From PALSA-607 sp036509315 (GTDB taxonomy: Bacteria; Actinomycetota; Actinomycetes; Acidothermales; Acidothermaceae), in contig DATCFU010000233.1 in NCBI GenBank assembly GCA_036509315.1, positions 1-17,485 of the forward strand: a stretch of 17,485 nt of DNA, written 5' to 3'. Below the pieces are notes generated by a model. The model was not told where the DNA came from and did no database searches. It saw only the letters and a list, made by a program, of their open reading frames with translations. The position numbers and the translations under genes are program-made. How positions within the stretch are numbered: position 1 is the first letter of the stretch; each line of letters starts with the position of its first letter. Of the stretch, positions 1 through 7,023 are shown piece after piece.

Positions 1-1
1 A

Positions 2-319
2 CTCTTGGACGCTCTGGGTGAGCCGGTCGACTGGGTAGTGCACGGCGACTTCCACCATCACAACCTGGTCCGGCATGGAGAGCGCCACGTCGCCATCGAT
101 CCGAAGCCTTACTTGTGTGAACGCGAGTTCGACGTCCCGACCTTCCTGTGGAATCCAAAGGACAACGTCTTGGACGACCGGCGGCAGACAGAGGATCGAG
201 TAGCGGCGTTCGCCGCCGCCGGTCTCGATGAGTGGCGCATCCGCGCGTGGACCGTCGTCCGTGGTGCATACCTGCGCCCTGCATTCGCTCCCCGCATCAT
301 GGCGCTCTTCGAAGGATGA
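2..319 (+). CDS. APH(6)/hydroxyurea-type antibiotic kinase, 3' end
   Basis: This is the C-terminal 105 residues of a kinase-fold phosphotransferase; the gene enters from the left edge, and the TTG at 5 is an internal leucine, not a start. The Brenner-type catalytic loop HGDFHHHNLV carries the catalytic Asp and following Asn, and IDPKPYLCEREFDVPTFLWNP-like spacing (IDPKP, then REFD, then FLWNP) supplies the metal-binding Asp. That combination is typical of the aminoglycoside/hydroxyurea resistance kinase family (streptomycin 6-kinase-like), which phosphorylates hydroxyls with ATP in the cytoplasm. Chromosomal members are often housekeeping-like proteins of unknown substrate, so resistance is not shown. 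It stops 12 nt before the next gene on the same strand, so the two may be cotranscribed. Confidence 0.8.
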   Translation, partial: LLDALGEPVDWVVHGDFHHHNLVRHGERHVAIDPKPYLCEREFDVPTFLWNPKDNVLDDRRQTEDRVAAFAAAGLDEWRIRAWTVVRGAYLRPAFAPRIMALFEG

Positions 320-331
320 TGGGAGGCATTC

Positions 332-727
332 ATGGGTTCGTTCGGTGTGCCGTTGGAAGACGAACGCACCCAGCTCGACGCGTTCGTCGAGGAGTACCGC
401 AGTGCCCTCGAGTCGACCCTGAACGGCCTCACCGAGGAGCAGGCCCGCCGCCACCTCGTCTCGTCCGCGACGACGTTGCTTGGGCTGCTCAAGCACGTCA
501 CCTGGATGCAACGGGTGTGGTTCGAGGAGTGCGTCGGCGGCACGTCCCGTCGTGAGATCGGCCTGGTGCAGAGCGCGGAGCAGTCCTTCCGGCTCACCGA
601 TGACGACACTGTCGGCCACCGGGCCGGGCCGCGCACGCTTCGCTGGGTGTACCTGCAAGTTCTGCGGGAGCTGGCCCACCACTGCGGACACACTGACATC
701 CTGCGCGAACAGGTACTTGCTGGCTGA
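332..727 (+). CDS. DinB/DUF664 family protein, internally shortened
   Basis: A 131-residue protein of the DinB-like four-helix metalloprotein superfamily (DUF664 type), related to bacillithiol/mycothiol-dependent enzymes; its substrate is unknown. The start ATG has a good ribosome site, GGGAGG, 5 nt upstream. Visible family marks are LLGLLKHVTWMQRVWF near residues 49-64 (first metal His) and the C-terminal LRWVYLQVLRELAHHCGHTDILRE (residues about 103-126) with the His pair. Family members as I recall them are about 160-170 residues; here the TDDDTV segment runs almost directly into the GPRTLRW segment, so roughly one helix (about 30 residues) between them appears to be missing, in frame. The fold may be impaired or the gene may be degenerating. 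It converges on dnaB with only 19 nt between the stop codons. Confidence 0.75.
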   Translation: MGSFGVPLEDERTQLDAFVEEYRSALESTLNGLTEEQARRHLVSSATTLLGLLKHVTWMQRVWFEECVGGTSRREIGLVQSAEQSFRLTDDDTVGHRAGPRTLRWVYLQVLRELAHHCGHTDILREQVLAG

Positions 728-746
728 GAAATCGAGCCTGCTCGCG

Positions 747-3050
747 TTAGCCGGCGGCCATGTCGACGAAGCGGCTGTAGTGGCCTTGGAACGCGACCAC
801 GATCGTGCTCGTCGGTCCGTTGCGGTGCTTGGCCACGATCAGGTCGGCCTCACCGGCGCGGGGTGACTCGCGTTCGTACATGTCTTCGCGATGCAACAGG
901 ATCACCACGTCGGCGTCCTGCTCGATGGCGCCCGACTCGCGAAGGTCGGATAGCTGGGGCCGCTTGTCAGTGCGCTGCTCAGAACCTCGGTTGAGCTGCG
1001 ACAACGCGATCACTGGAACCTCGAGCTCTTTCGCCAACAGCTTCAGCGATCGCGAGATCTGGCTGACTTCTTGCTGCCGGTTCTCGACCTTCGAGTGCGA
1101 TGTCATCAGCTGGAGGTAGTCGACGATCACCAGCCGCAACTCGTTGCGCTGCTTCAGGCGCCGCGCCTTCGAGCGGATTTCCATCATCGTCATGTTCGGC
1201 GAGTCGTCGATGTACAACGGTGCGCTTGCCATCTCACCAAGTCGGCGGGTCAGCTTGACCCAGTCGTCGTCACGCATCTGACCAGTTCGCATGGTCTGAA
1301 GCGGGATGCGAGATTCCGCCGACAACAACCGCATGGTGATTTCGTGCTTGCTCATCTCCAGCGAGAACAGGACGGACGTCTGGTTGGCCCGAATCGACGC
1401 CGCTCGTGCGATGTCGAGACCGAGGGTCGAGTTGTGCGTTGGGATCATCGAGTACCCCGCGAGGTACAGGTGGGCGGCGTTGTCGACCTCGACGCACTTG
1501 ACCGGGACAGATGGGACCGGGCGCACGTCGACGATGAAGCGCGAACCGATTCGTGGCGTGTGTTGCGTGGCTTGTCTCTTCAGCGCCAACCGTTTGCGCT
1601 CAAGCCGGAACGGATTGTCGGCGGGCGTGAACGAGGTCGTATATGCGGTTGCGGACGTGGCCTGACCGTTCGCCGGTCTCGTAGTAAAGCCGCATCGGTA
1701 GCCCAGGCTGATCGTGAGCTCATAAATGTTGCGGGCCAGTTGCGCGTCCATGACTGTGATCTGCACCGCACCTGTGGGTGACACGGTTGCCTCGCTGTCC
1801 AGCAGACCTGCAAGGAGCGCCCGCCGCTGCACTTCCGAAGCACGCAGGTAGTTGGTCGGAATGTGCTTGTTGTTGAGCACGCCGATTCGCTCTAGTTGGC
1901 CTAGGCCCTCGTCGAGCGTCAACCCGTCGGCTTCGATGTGCCAGCTGATTTCGGCATCGTCGCTGGTCATCCGCGCCAACGCAGAGCGTCCGGCCCCTAG
2001 CCAGACCCCCAGCGCGTAGGGCGCAATCGGCAGTCGTTGCTCGTCGAACTGAAGCGGCAATGCGGTTCGCACTGAGTGATTTGGACGTGTGTCCGCCGTC
2101 ACACCTCGCAGCGTCTCGGCGATTTCCTGTGTCGTGCGTACCGCGGATTGGCGGCTGACTCGGGTCTCCGTGAGCCATTGGTGCTGGGCGTCAGCCAGGA
2201 TGACGGAACCATCGTCGAACTCGACTTCGTAGCACGGACGCTCGAGGAGCACGCCGGTCGCCGCGACCACCTGCGTCGGCCGGCCGTCGGCGCCCATCAA
2301 CCAGTCGCCGACCACGACCTCGCCCATCGTCGTCCAGCCGAATGGCGTTGGCAGGGGCGTTTCGAGCGCGAGTGCCTTGCCCATTGCCGGGCGGCCAGCG
2401 ATCACAACGAGCTGGCCGGGGTGCAAACCGTTCGTCAATGAGTCGAGGTCGGCAAAACCAGTCGGGACGCCGGTGAGGCCGCCACCGCGATGGCCACTCG
2501 CTTCGATCTCGTCCATCGTCGGCTGCAAGAGCGACTCGAGGACGCTGTAGTCCTCGGTTTGGCGGCGCTCGGTGACGTCATAGATCGCGGCTTGCGCACG
2601 GTCAACGATGTCGTCGACTTCGTTGCCGACGCCCGAGTAACCCAACTGCACGATCCGCGTGCCGGCTTCAACGAGCCGCCGCAAGATGGCTCGCTCGGCC
2701 ACGATCTTCGCGTAGTAACCGGCGTTCGCGGCGGTCGGTACTGATGAGATGAGCGTGTGCAGGTACGGCGCCCCGCCGACGCGAGCAATCTCGCCGCGTT
2801 TCGTCAGCTCTGCCGCGACTGTTACCGCGTCAACTGGCTCGCCACGACCGTAGAGGTCGAGCACGACTTCGAAGATGGTTTGGTGCGCAGGCCGGTAGAA
2901 GTCAGCACCGTGCAGCGCCTCGACGACATCAGCGATCGCGTCTTTGCTCAACATCATGCCGCCGAGCACGGACTGCTCGGCGTTGATGTCTTGCGGCGGT
3001 GTGCGGTCTACTTCCCGTGAACTCGAACCTGGGAGTTCGATCACACTCAC
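747..3050 (-). CDS. dnaB: replicative DNA helicase DnaB containing an intein
   Basis: Encodes the hexameric 5'-3' replicative helicase that unwinds DNA at the fork. The N-terminal domain begins with PPQDINAEQSVLGGMMLS and the linker/RecA core follows. Walker A reads GRPAMGK, is interrupted by an intein at 1431-2375, and resumes with STLGLDIA. Downstream are Walker B (LRLVIVDYLQLM) and the DnaB motif ALSQLNRGSEQRTDKRPQLS with LRESGAIEQDAD. I chose GTG at 3050, with AGGTG 6 nt upstream; the frame stays open to an ATG at 3134, but those extra 28 codons do not resemble DnaB. With this start the precursor is 767 residues and the spliced helicase 452, the usual size. ATPase activity should require splicing, because the intein sits in the nucleotide-binding loop. 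The gene stands alone, not beside rpsF-ssb-rpsR-rplI as in many actinobacteria. Confidence 0.96.
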   Translation of the reverse strand: MSVIELPGSSSREVDRTPPQDINAEQSVLGGMMLSKDAIADVVEALHGADFYRPAHQTIFEVVLDLYGRGEPVDAVTVAAELTKRGEIARVGGAPYLHTLISSVPTAANAGYYAKIVAERAILRRLVEAGTRIVQLGYSGVGNEVDDIVDRAQAAIYDVTERRQTEDYSVLESLLQPTMDEIEASGHRGGGLTGVPTGFADLDSLTNGLHPGQLVVIAGRPAMGKALALETPLPTPFGWTTMGEVVVGDWLMGADGRPTQVVAATGVLLERPCYEVEFDDGSVILADAQHQWLTETRVSRQSAVRTTQEIAETLRGVTADTRPNHSVRTALPLQFDEQRLPIAPYALGVWLGAGRSALARMTSDDAEISWHIEADGLTLDEGLGQLERIGVLNNKHIPTNYLRASEVQRRALLAGLLDSEATVSPTGAVQITVMDAQLARNIYELTISLGYRCGFTTRPANGQATSATAYTTSFTPADNPFRLERKRLALKRQATQHTPRIGSRFIVDVRPVPSVPVKCVEVDNAAHLYLAGYSMIPTHNSTLGLDIARAASIRANQTSVLFSLEMSKHEITMRLLSAESRIPLQTMRTGQMRDDDWVKLTRRLGEMASAPLYIDDSPNMTMMEIRSKARRLKQRNELRLVIVDYLQLMTSHSKVENRQQEVSQISRSLKLLAKELEVPVIALSQLNRGSEQRTDKRPQLSDLRESGAIEQDADVVILLHREDMYERESPRAGEADLIVAKHRNGPTSTIVVAFQGHYSRFVDMAAG
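1431..2375 (-). other. class 3 intein in DnaB Walker A loop
   Basis: A 315-residue protein-splicing element lies between the Walker A Lys and the following Ser. It starts with Ala (ALALETPLPT), not Cys/Ser/Thr, and ends in PTHN with Ser as the +1 extein residue. The three diagnostic class 3 residues are present: Trp67 in block B (DAQHQW, with block B His65), Cys294 in block F (VKCVEV) and Thr313 in block G (PTHN). In that class the block F Cys, not residue 1, starts splicing. The same P-loop site carries inteins in mycobacterial DnaB. A LAGLIDADG-type insertion lies in the middle, but both catalytic motifs look damaged: LGVWLGAG has Ala128 where Asp is expected, and LLAGLLDSEA ends Glu-Ala rather than Asp-Gly. 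It is shorter than the full-length mycobacterial homologue as I recall it. Confidence 0.93.
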
Positions 3051-3447
3051 AGCTGCACCTCGCGCGCCTGATAACTCATGAATGACATACGTACGTGAAG
3101 CGGACGACACTTTTAGCCGGCGCTCGGCGTGCACCTGCGTTGTAGGACCTTAGAGAGTCCAATCCTGCGAGTGAAGGGCCGCTTGCGAACCCACCTGTGC
3201 GCGAGCTGGGGACAACACCTCCAGGCCTGGGGACAGGGTGTGGACTGACCTGTGCAGGACCGAAGCACCGAACCGCGATTGGCCGCTGCCGCCTCGGCTA
3301 ACGCCGTCCACTGCATGTGGACGAGAGAAATCTGAGCGATTTCACAGAACAGTCTCAGCGTGTGGACACCTTCGGCGAACTTGTCAGCCCCAGGACGCTT
3401 TCTTAAGCGTCCACGCACTGACAGCTTCGGAGAGAGGACCAGGGACG
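3051..3447. promoter_or_regulatory. non-coding gap with DnaA-box-like cluster upstream of dnaB
   Basis: No convincing gene lies in this stretch. It holds five 9-mers resembling the actinobacterial DnaA box (TTGTCCACA, here read as TGTGGACAA), all in one orientation: TGGGGACAA at 3207-3215, TGGGGACAG at 3228-3236, TGTGGACTG at 3239-3247, TGTGGACGA at 3316-3324 and TGTGGACAC at 3361-3369. The first and the last two differ from consensus at one position, the others at two. A perfect 10-bp palindrome, CCAGGCCTGG, sits at 3221-3230 between two of them. The dnaB promoter must lie in the right-hand part of this gap as read from dnaB, but I see no clear -35/-10 pair. DnaA binding is inferred. Confidence 0.45.
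3393..3412 (-). terminator. hairpin 36 nt past the glycosidase stop
   Basis: A perfect 8-bp inverted repeat, GGACGCTT and AAGCGTCC, with a 4-nt loop. It lies just beyond the stop of the minus-strand glycosidase, where a terminator is expected. There is no T-run after it on that strand, as is common in actinobacteria. Confidence 0.45.
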
Positions 3448-6030
3448 TCAGCTGCGTCGCGTCAGAACCAGGTGTGCGAGCAGCGCGGTCCATCCGGTTT
3501 GGTGCGACGCGCCGAGACCCTCGCCGGTGTCGCCATGGAAGTACTCGTGGAACCACAGCAGCCCATCGGGCCAGGAGCGCTTGCCGGACGCCGGCAACCG
3601 GCCGTCGTCCGCTGGCAGGAGCAGTCCCACCAATCGACGCGACAGCTCGTCCGCGGCGTCGCCGAGCGTGCCCTGGCGGCCCGATCCGGTCGGAACCTCG
3701 AGCGTGAACTCGGCACCCAGGTGCTTGTCGAAACGCCTTAGCGCCTCCACCAGCAACGCATTCAGCGGCAGCCACACCGGACCCCGCCAGTTCGAGTTGC
3801 CACCGAACAAGCCCGTCGACGATTCGCCCGGTTCGTAGTCGACCCGGAAGTCCTGACCGTCCACGTTGAACATGAACGGGTGATCGCGGTGGTACGCAGA
3901 GATCGATCTGACGCCGTGCGGTGAGAAGAACTCGGCCTCGTCCAACATCCGGCTCAAGAGCCTGCGCAACTGTCCCGGATCGACCATCGAAAACAGCGTG
4001 TTGTCGTCCACTGTCTCCGCCACGCAGTGCGTCAGCAGCGGTCGATTCGTCGTGAACCATCTAAGTCGGCTCGCAAAGCCCGGCAGCGACGTCAGCACCG
4101 AGTTAGAAACGTGGCTGACTGCGCAGACCGCGATCAGACCGACGAGCGATCGAACCCTTATTGGCAGCCGCTCACCGTCGGGCAGCCGCAACTGGTCGTA
4201 GAAGAACCCGTCGGCGTCGTCCCACAGGCCCTGCTGCTGCGCGGCGGTCGCGATATGCGCGAAGTGTTCGAAGAACTTCGTCGCGACGTCTTCGTAGGTG
4301 GGGTCATTCATCGCCAGCACGAGGGCCATGTCGAGCAAGTCGAGGCAGAACATCGCCATCCACGCGGTGCCGTCGCTTTGCTCTAGCTCTCCGGCATCGG
4401 GTGAAAGTCGTGAACGATCGAACGGACCGATGTTGTCGAGACCGAGGAACCCACCCTGGAAGAGGTTGTTGCCGTCGTGATCTTCCTGGTTCACCCACCA
4501 GGTGAAGTTGAGTAACAGCTTGTGAAACGCCCGCTCCAGGAAGTCATAGTCAGTCCCACCCGACACCTCGAACACCCGCAACGCAGCCCACGCATGCACC
4601 GGCGGATTAACGTCGGAGAAGTTCCACTCGTACGCCGGCAACTGCCCGTTCGGGTGCATGTACCACTCGCGCAGCAGCAGCAGAAGTTGTTGCTTGGCGA
4701 ACGACGGATCGGCGTGCGCGAGAACCGCGCAGTGAAACGCAAGGTCCCACGATGCGTACCACGGGTACTCCCACGTGTCGGGCATCAGCAGCACATCGTG
4801 GTTGTTCAGGTGCGTCCACTTGCCATTGCGAATCTCGCCGCGGCCGCGTGGCGGCGGTGGCCCAGCAGGGTCGCCGTCGAGCCATCGCTGCACGTCGTAG
4901 TGGTAGAACTGCTTGCTCCACAGCAGTCCCGCGATCGCTTGCCGAACCACAGCAGCTTCGCCAGCTGTAACGGTGCCCGACAAGGTCGCATAGAACCGGT
5001 CGGCCTCCGCCTCTCGGGAAGCGAGCACCGCATCGAAGCTGGCCCCGAGGTCAGTCGATGAAACCGACCCTGCCTGCAGCCGCAACTTGATCACCCGCGT
5101 CTCACCTGCTGCCAACTCCAGCCGATACCGCAACGCACCCTTCGTGCCGTACCCCTGCGGGTTCACGGTCGGTGTGCCGTGCACGACGTAGTCGCCGATG
5201 CCGTCCTTCGGATACGCCGGCCCCGCCACCCCGTACAGGCGCTGCGTGTTCGTCTCGTTGTCGCACGCGAGCGCTCCGACGAAATCGGTCGGTGCGCCGG
5301 TCAAGGTCAGCGTCCCGATCCTTTCCTGGACGGCGATCAGTGCCGACCCTGCAGCCGTGATCCTCGGTTCGGGCAAAGCCTTCGACAGCCCCCAGCGCCA
5401 GGTATTGCGGAACCACAGCGTCGGGAGCACGTCGATCGTTGCGGCGTCCGGGCCGGCGTTGCGAACGCTGATCTGCATGCACAGGTCGTCGACCGCAGCC
5501 TTCGCGTAGTCGACGGTGATGTCGAAGTAGCGGTTGTCGAGAAACGCGGTCGTGTCGTCGATCTCGTACTCGGGCTCGAGCCGCGACCGACGGCCGTTCT
5601 CCGCTATGAGCTCGTCATAGGGAAAGGCCTGCTGCGGGTAGTGGTACTGCCACCGCATCCAGGAATGGGAGGGCGTTCCGTCGACGAACCAGTAGCGCTC
5701 CTTGACGTCCTCGCCGTGGTTGCCCTGGCTATTCGTCAGTCCGAACAGCCGTTCCTTCAAGATCGGATCGCTGCCGTTCCAGAACGCGAGGGCCAGACAC
5801 CACGTCTGGTCGGAGTCGCAGAACCCTGCCAATCCGTCTTCGTTCCACCTATATGTGCGCGATCGGGCGTGATCGAAGGGAAAACTCGACCAGGCATCGC
5901 CGTCCGCGCTGTAGTCCTCGCGCACGCTGCCCCAGGCGCGCTCCGACAAGTAGGGGCCCCAACGCCGCCAGTTGGTACCGCCGGCGTCGGCTTCGCGAAT
6001 CCGCAACCGCTCGGCGTCCATCTCGTTCAT
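3448..6030 (-). CDS. GH63 / MGH1-like glycoside hydrolase
   Basis: An 860-residue protein of the clan GH-G (alpha/alpha)6-barrel type, matching large actinobacterial proteins called MGH1-like glycoside hydrolase or glucosidase. Such enzymes hydrolyse alpha-glucosidic or mannosyl-glycerate-like linkages; the substrate cannot be read here. The N-terminal part (about 1-350) has the beta-sandwich-like region with RRWGPYLSERAWGSVREDYS and ERYWFVDGTPSHSWMRWQYH. The barrel (about 360-860) contains YPWYASWDLAFH, where Asp429 is the likely general acid, NSNWRGPVWLPLN at 745-757, and the C-terminal HEYFHGDTGEGLGASHQTGW, where Glu829 is the likely base by analogy to GH63. No signal peptide is visible, so it is probably cytoplasmic. 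The ATG at 6030 has only a weak ribosome site; ATG at 6021 is an alternative. It is transcribed away from purS. Confidence 0.85.
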   Translation of the reverse strand: MNEMDAERLRIREADAGGTNWRRWGPYLSERAWGSVREDYSADGDAWSSFPFDHARSRTYRWNEDGLAGFCDSDQTWCLALAFWNGSDPILKERLFGLTNSQGNHGEDVKERYWFVDGTPSHSWMRWQYHYPQQAFPYDELIAENGRRSRLEPEYEIDDTTAFLDNRYFDITVDYAKAAVDDLCMQISVRNAGPDAATIDVLPTLWFRNTWRWGLSKALPEPRITAAGSALIAVQERIGTLTLTGAPTDFVGALACDNETNTQRLYGVAGPAYPKDGIGDYVVHGTPTVNPQGYGTKGALRYRLELAAGETRVIKLRLQAGSVSSTDLGASFDAVLASREAEADRFYATLSGTVTAGEAAVVRQAIAGLLWSKQFYHYDVQRWLDGDPAGPPPPRGRGEIRNGKWTHLNNHDVLLMPDTWEYPWYASWDLAFHCAVLAHADPSFAKQQLLLLLREWYMHPNGQLPAYEWNFSDVNPPVHAWAALRVFEVSGGTDYDFLERAFHKLLLNFTWWVNQEDHDGNNLFQGGFLGLDNIGPFDRSRLSPDAGELEQSDGTAWMAMFCLDLLDMALVLAMNDPTYEDVATKFFEHFAHIATAAQQQGLWDDADGFFYDQLRLPDGERLPIRVRSLVGLIAVCAVSHVSNSVLTSLPGFASRLRWFTTNRPLLTHCVAETVDDNTLFSMVDPGQLRRLLSRMLDEAEFFSPHGVRSISAYHRDHPFMFNVDGQDFRVDYEPGESSTGLFGGNSNWRGPVWLPLNALLVEALRRFDKHLGAEFTLEVPTGSGRQGTLGDAADELSRRLVGLLLPADDGRLPASGKRSWPDGLLWFHEYFHGDTGEGLGASHQTGWTALLAHLVLTRRS

Positions 6031-6051
6031 GGGCTAACTGTCCCATCCCGG

Positions 6052-6057
6052 TAGGCT
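6052..6057 (+). promoter_or_regulatory. candidate -10 box for the purSQL operon
   Basis: TAGGCT fits the actinobacterial TANNNT -10 pattern and lies 43 nt before the purS start in the short gap after the divergent glycosidase. No good -35 hexamer is seen at the right spacing, so this is tentative. Confidence 0.3.
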
Positions 6058-6100
6058 GGCTTTGCGTCAGTCCGCCCCGACCCTCGCCCCTGGAGCGCCC

Positions 6101-6349
6101 GTGACCCGCGTCGTCGTCGACGTCATGCTCAAGCCGGAGATTCTCGACCCCCAGGGCCAGGCGATTCTCGGTGCGCTTGGCCGGCTCGGCAGGTCTGGAG
6201 TCGCGTCAGTGCGGCAGGGCAAGCACTTTGAAATCGAGTTGGACGGCGAGGCGGACCCAGCTGCATTAGCGCAGGTAGAAGAGCTGGCCGCGAACTTCCT
6301 GTCGAACCCGGTGATCGAGGATTTCGTCGTGACGGTTGGTGCCTCGTGA
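6101..6349 (+). CDS. purS: FGAM synthase subunit PurS
   Basis: An 82-residue small subunit of phosphoribosylformylglycinamidine synthase, which bridges PurQ and PurL and helps pass ammonia to the synthetase. The sequence begins with TRVVVDVMLKPEILDPQG and contains RQGKHFEIELDG and the conserved C-terminal NPVIEDFVV. The GTG at 6101 was chosen because GGAG lies 5 nt upstream and the family starts here; the frame is open further upstream to a TTG at 6062, but those 13 codons do not look like PurS. The stop overlaps the purQ start in GTGA, pointing to translational coupling. First gene of the purS-purQ-purL operon. Confidence 0.95.
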   Translation: MTRVVVDVMLKPEILDPQGQAILGALGRLGRSGVASVRQGKHFEIELDGEADPAALAQVEELAANFLSNPVIEDFVVTVGAS

Positions 6350-7023
6350 CCGTGTCGGTCGGCGTTGTGACGTTCCCGGGATCGCTCGATGACCGTGATG
6401 CCCTGCGGGCGATCGCCGCGGCCGGAGCCGAGCCGATTTCCTTATGGCACAAGGATCCATCGCTCCATGGCGTCGATGCCGTCGTGCTGCCCGGCGGGTT
6501 CTCTTACGGTGACTATTTGAGATGCGGCGCGATTGCCCGGTTCTCACCGGTGATGGATTTGATCATCGCCGGTGCGCGCGACGGGCTCCCGGTGCTGGGG
6601 ATCTGCAACGGATTCCAGGTGCTGTGCGAGGCGCATCTGCTGCCAGGCGCGCTGACCCGCAACGTCGATCTGCACTTCCAATGTGTCGATCAGGTGCTAG
6701 CGATCGAGAACACCGAGACCGCCTGGACGAATGGCTACGCCCACGGGTCGCGGGTGGTCATTCCGATCAAGAACGGCGAGGGCTGCTTCGTCGCCTCCGC
6801 GTCGACGCTCGATGAGCTGGAGGCGCAGGGCCGCGTCGTGGCCCGCTACTCGGGCAGGACGCCGAATGGCTCGATGCGCGATATCGCCGGCATCACCAAC
6901 GAGCGCGGCAACGTCGTCGGGTTGATGCCGCACCCCGAGCACGCGATTGATCCACTCACCGGGCCGAGCTCCGACGGGCTGACGTTCTTCACCAGCATCG
7001 TCAAGGCGCTGATCGCCGCGTGA
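6346..7023 (+). CDS. purQ: FGAM synthase glutaminase subunit PurQ
   Basis: A 225-residue class I glutamine amidotransferase that releases ammonia from glutamine for the PurL reaction (FGAR to FGAM, purine step 4). The nucleophile elbow is LGICNGFQ with Cys87, and the catalytic His196 and Glu198 are in MPHPEH; PGGFSYGDYLR at 49-59 is the oxyanion-loop signature. Length is normal for the family. It starts at GTG within the purS stop (4-nt overlap) and ends overlapping the purL GTG by 4 nt, so subunits should be made in balanced amounts. Confidence 0.97.
   Translation: MTVSVGVVTFPGSLDDRDALRAIAAAGAEPISLWHKDPSLHGVDAVVLPGGFSYGDYLRCGAIARFSPVMDLIIAGARDGLPVLGICNGFQVLCEAHLLPGALTRNVDLHFQCVDQVLAIENTETAWTNGYAHGSRVVIPIKNGEGCFVASASTLDELEAQGRVVARYSGRTPNGSMRDIAGITNERGNVVGLMPHPEHAIDPLTGPSSDGLTFFTSIVKALIAA

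Noticed and set aside
1071..1781. Plus-strand 236-codon open frame
   Set aside because: It is antisense to dnaB and its intein; the dnaB frame explains the sequence.
3089..3096. ACGTACGT palindrome just upstream of dnaB
   Set aside because: An 8-bp palindrome alone is too short to call an operator and there is no second copy.
3135..3300. Possible tRNA in the gap before dnaB
   Set aside because: I looked for a T-loop and acceptor stem; short pairings such as GGAC/GTCC exist, but no cloverleaf forms.
3113..4060. Minus-strand 315-codon open frame across the dnaB-glycosidase gap
   Set aside because: It overlaps the glycosidase in another frame, is Arg/Gly-rich without domain motifs, and its part in the gap has no protein-like features.
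5179..6054. Plus-strand 291-codon open frame
   Set aside because: It is opposite the glycosidase coding sequence and shows no family motifs.
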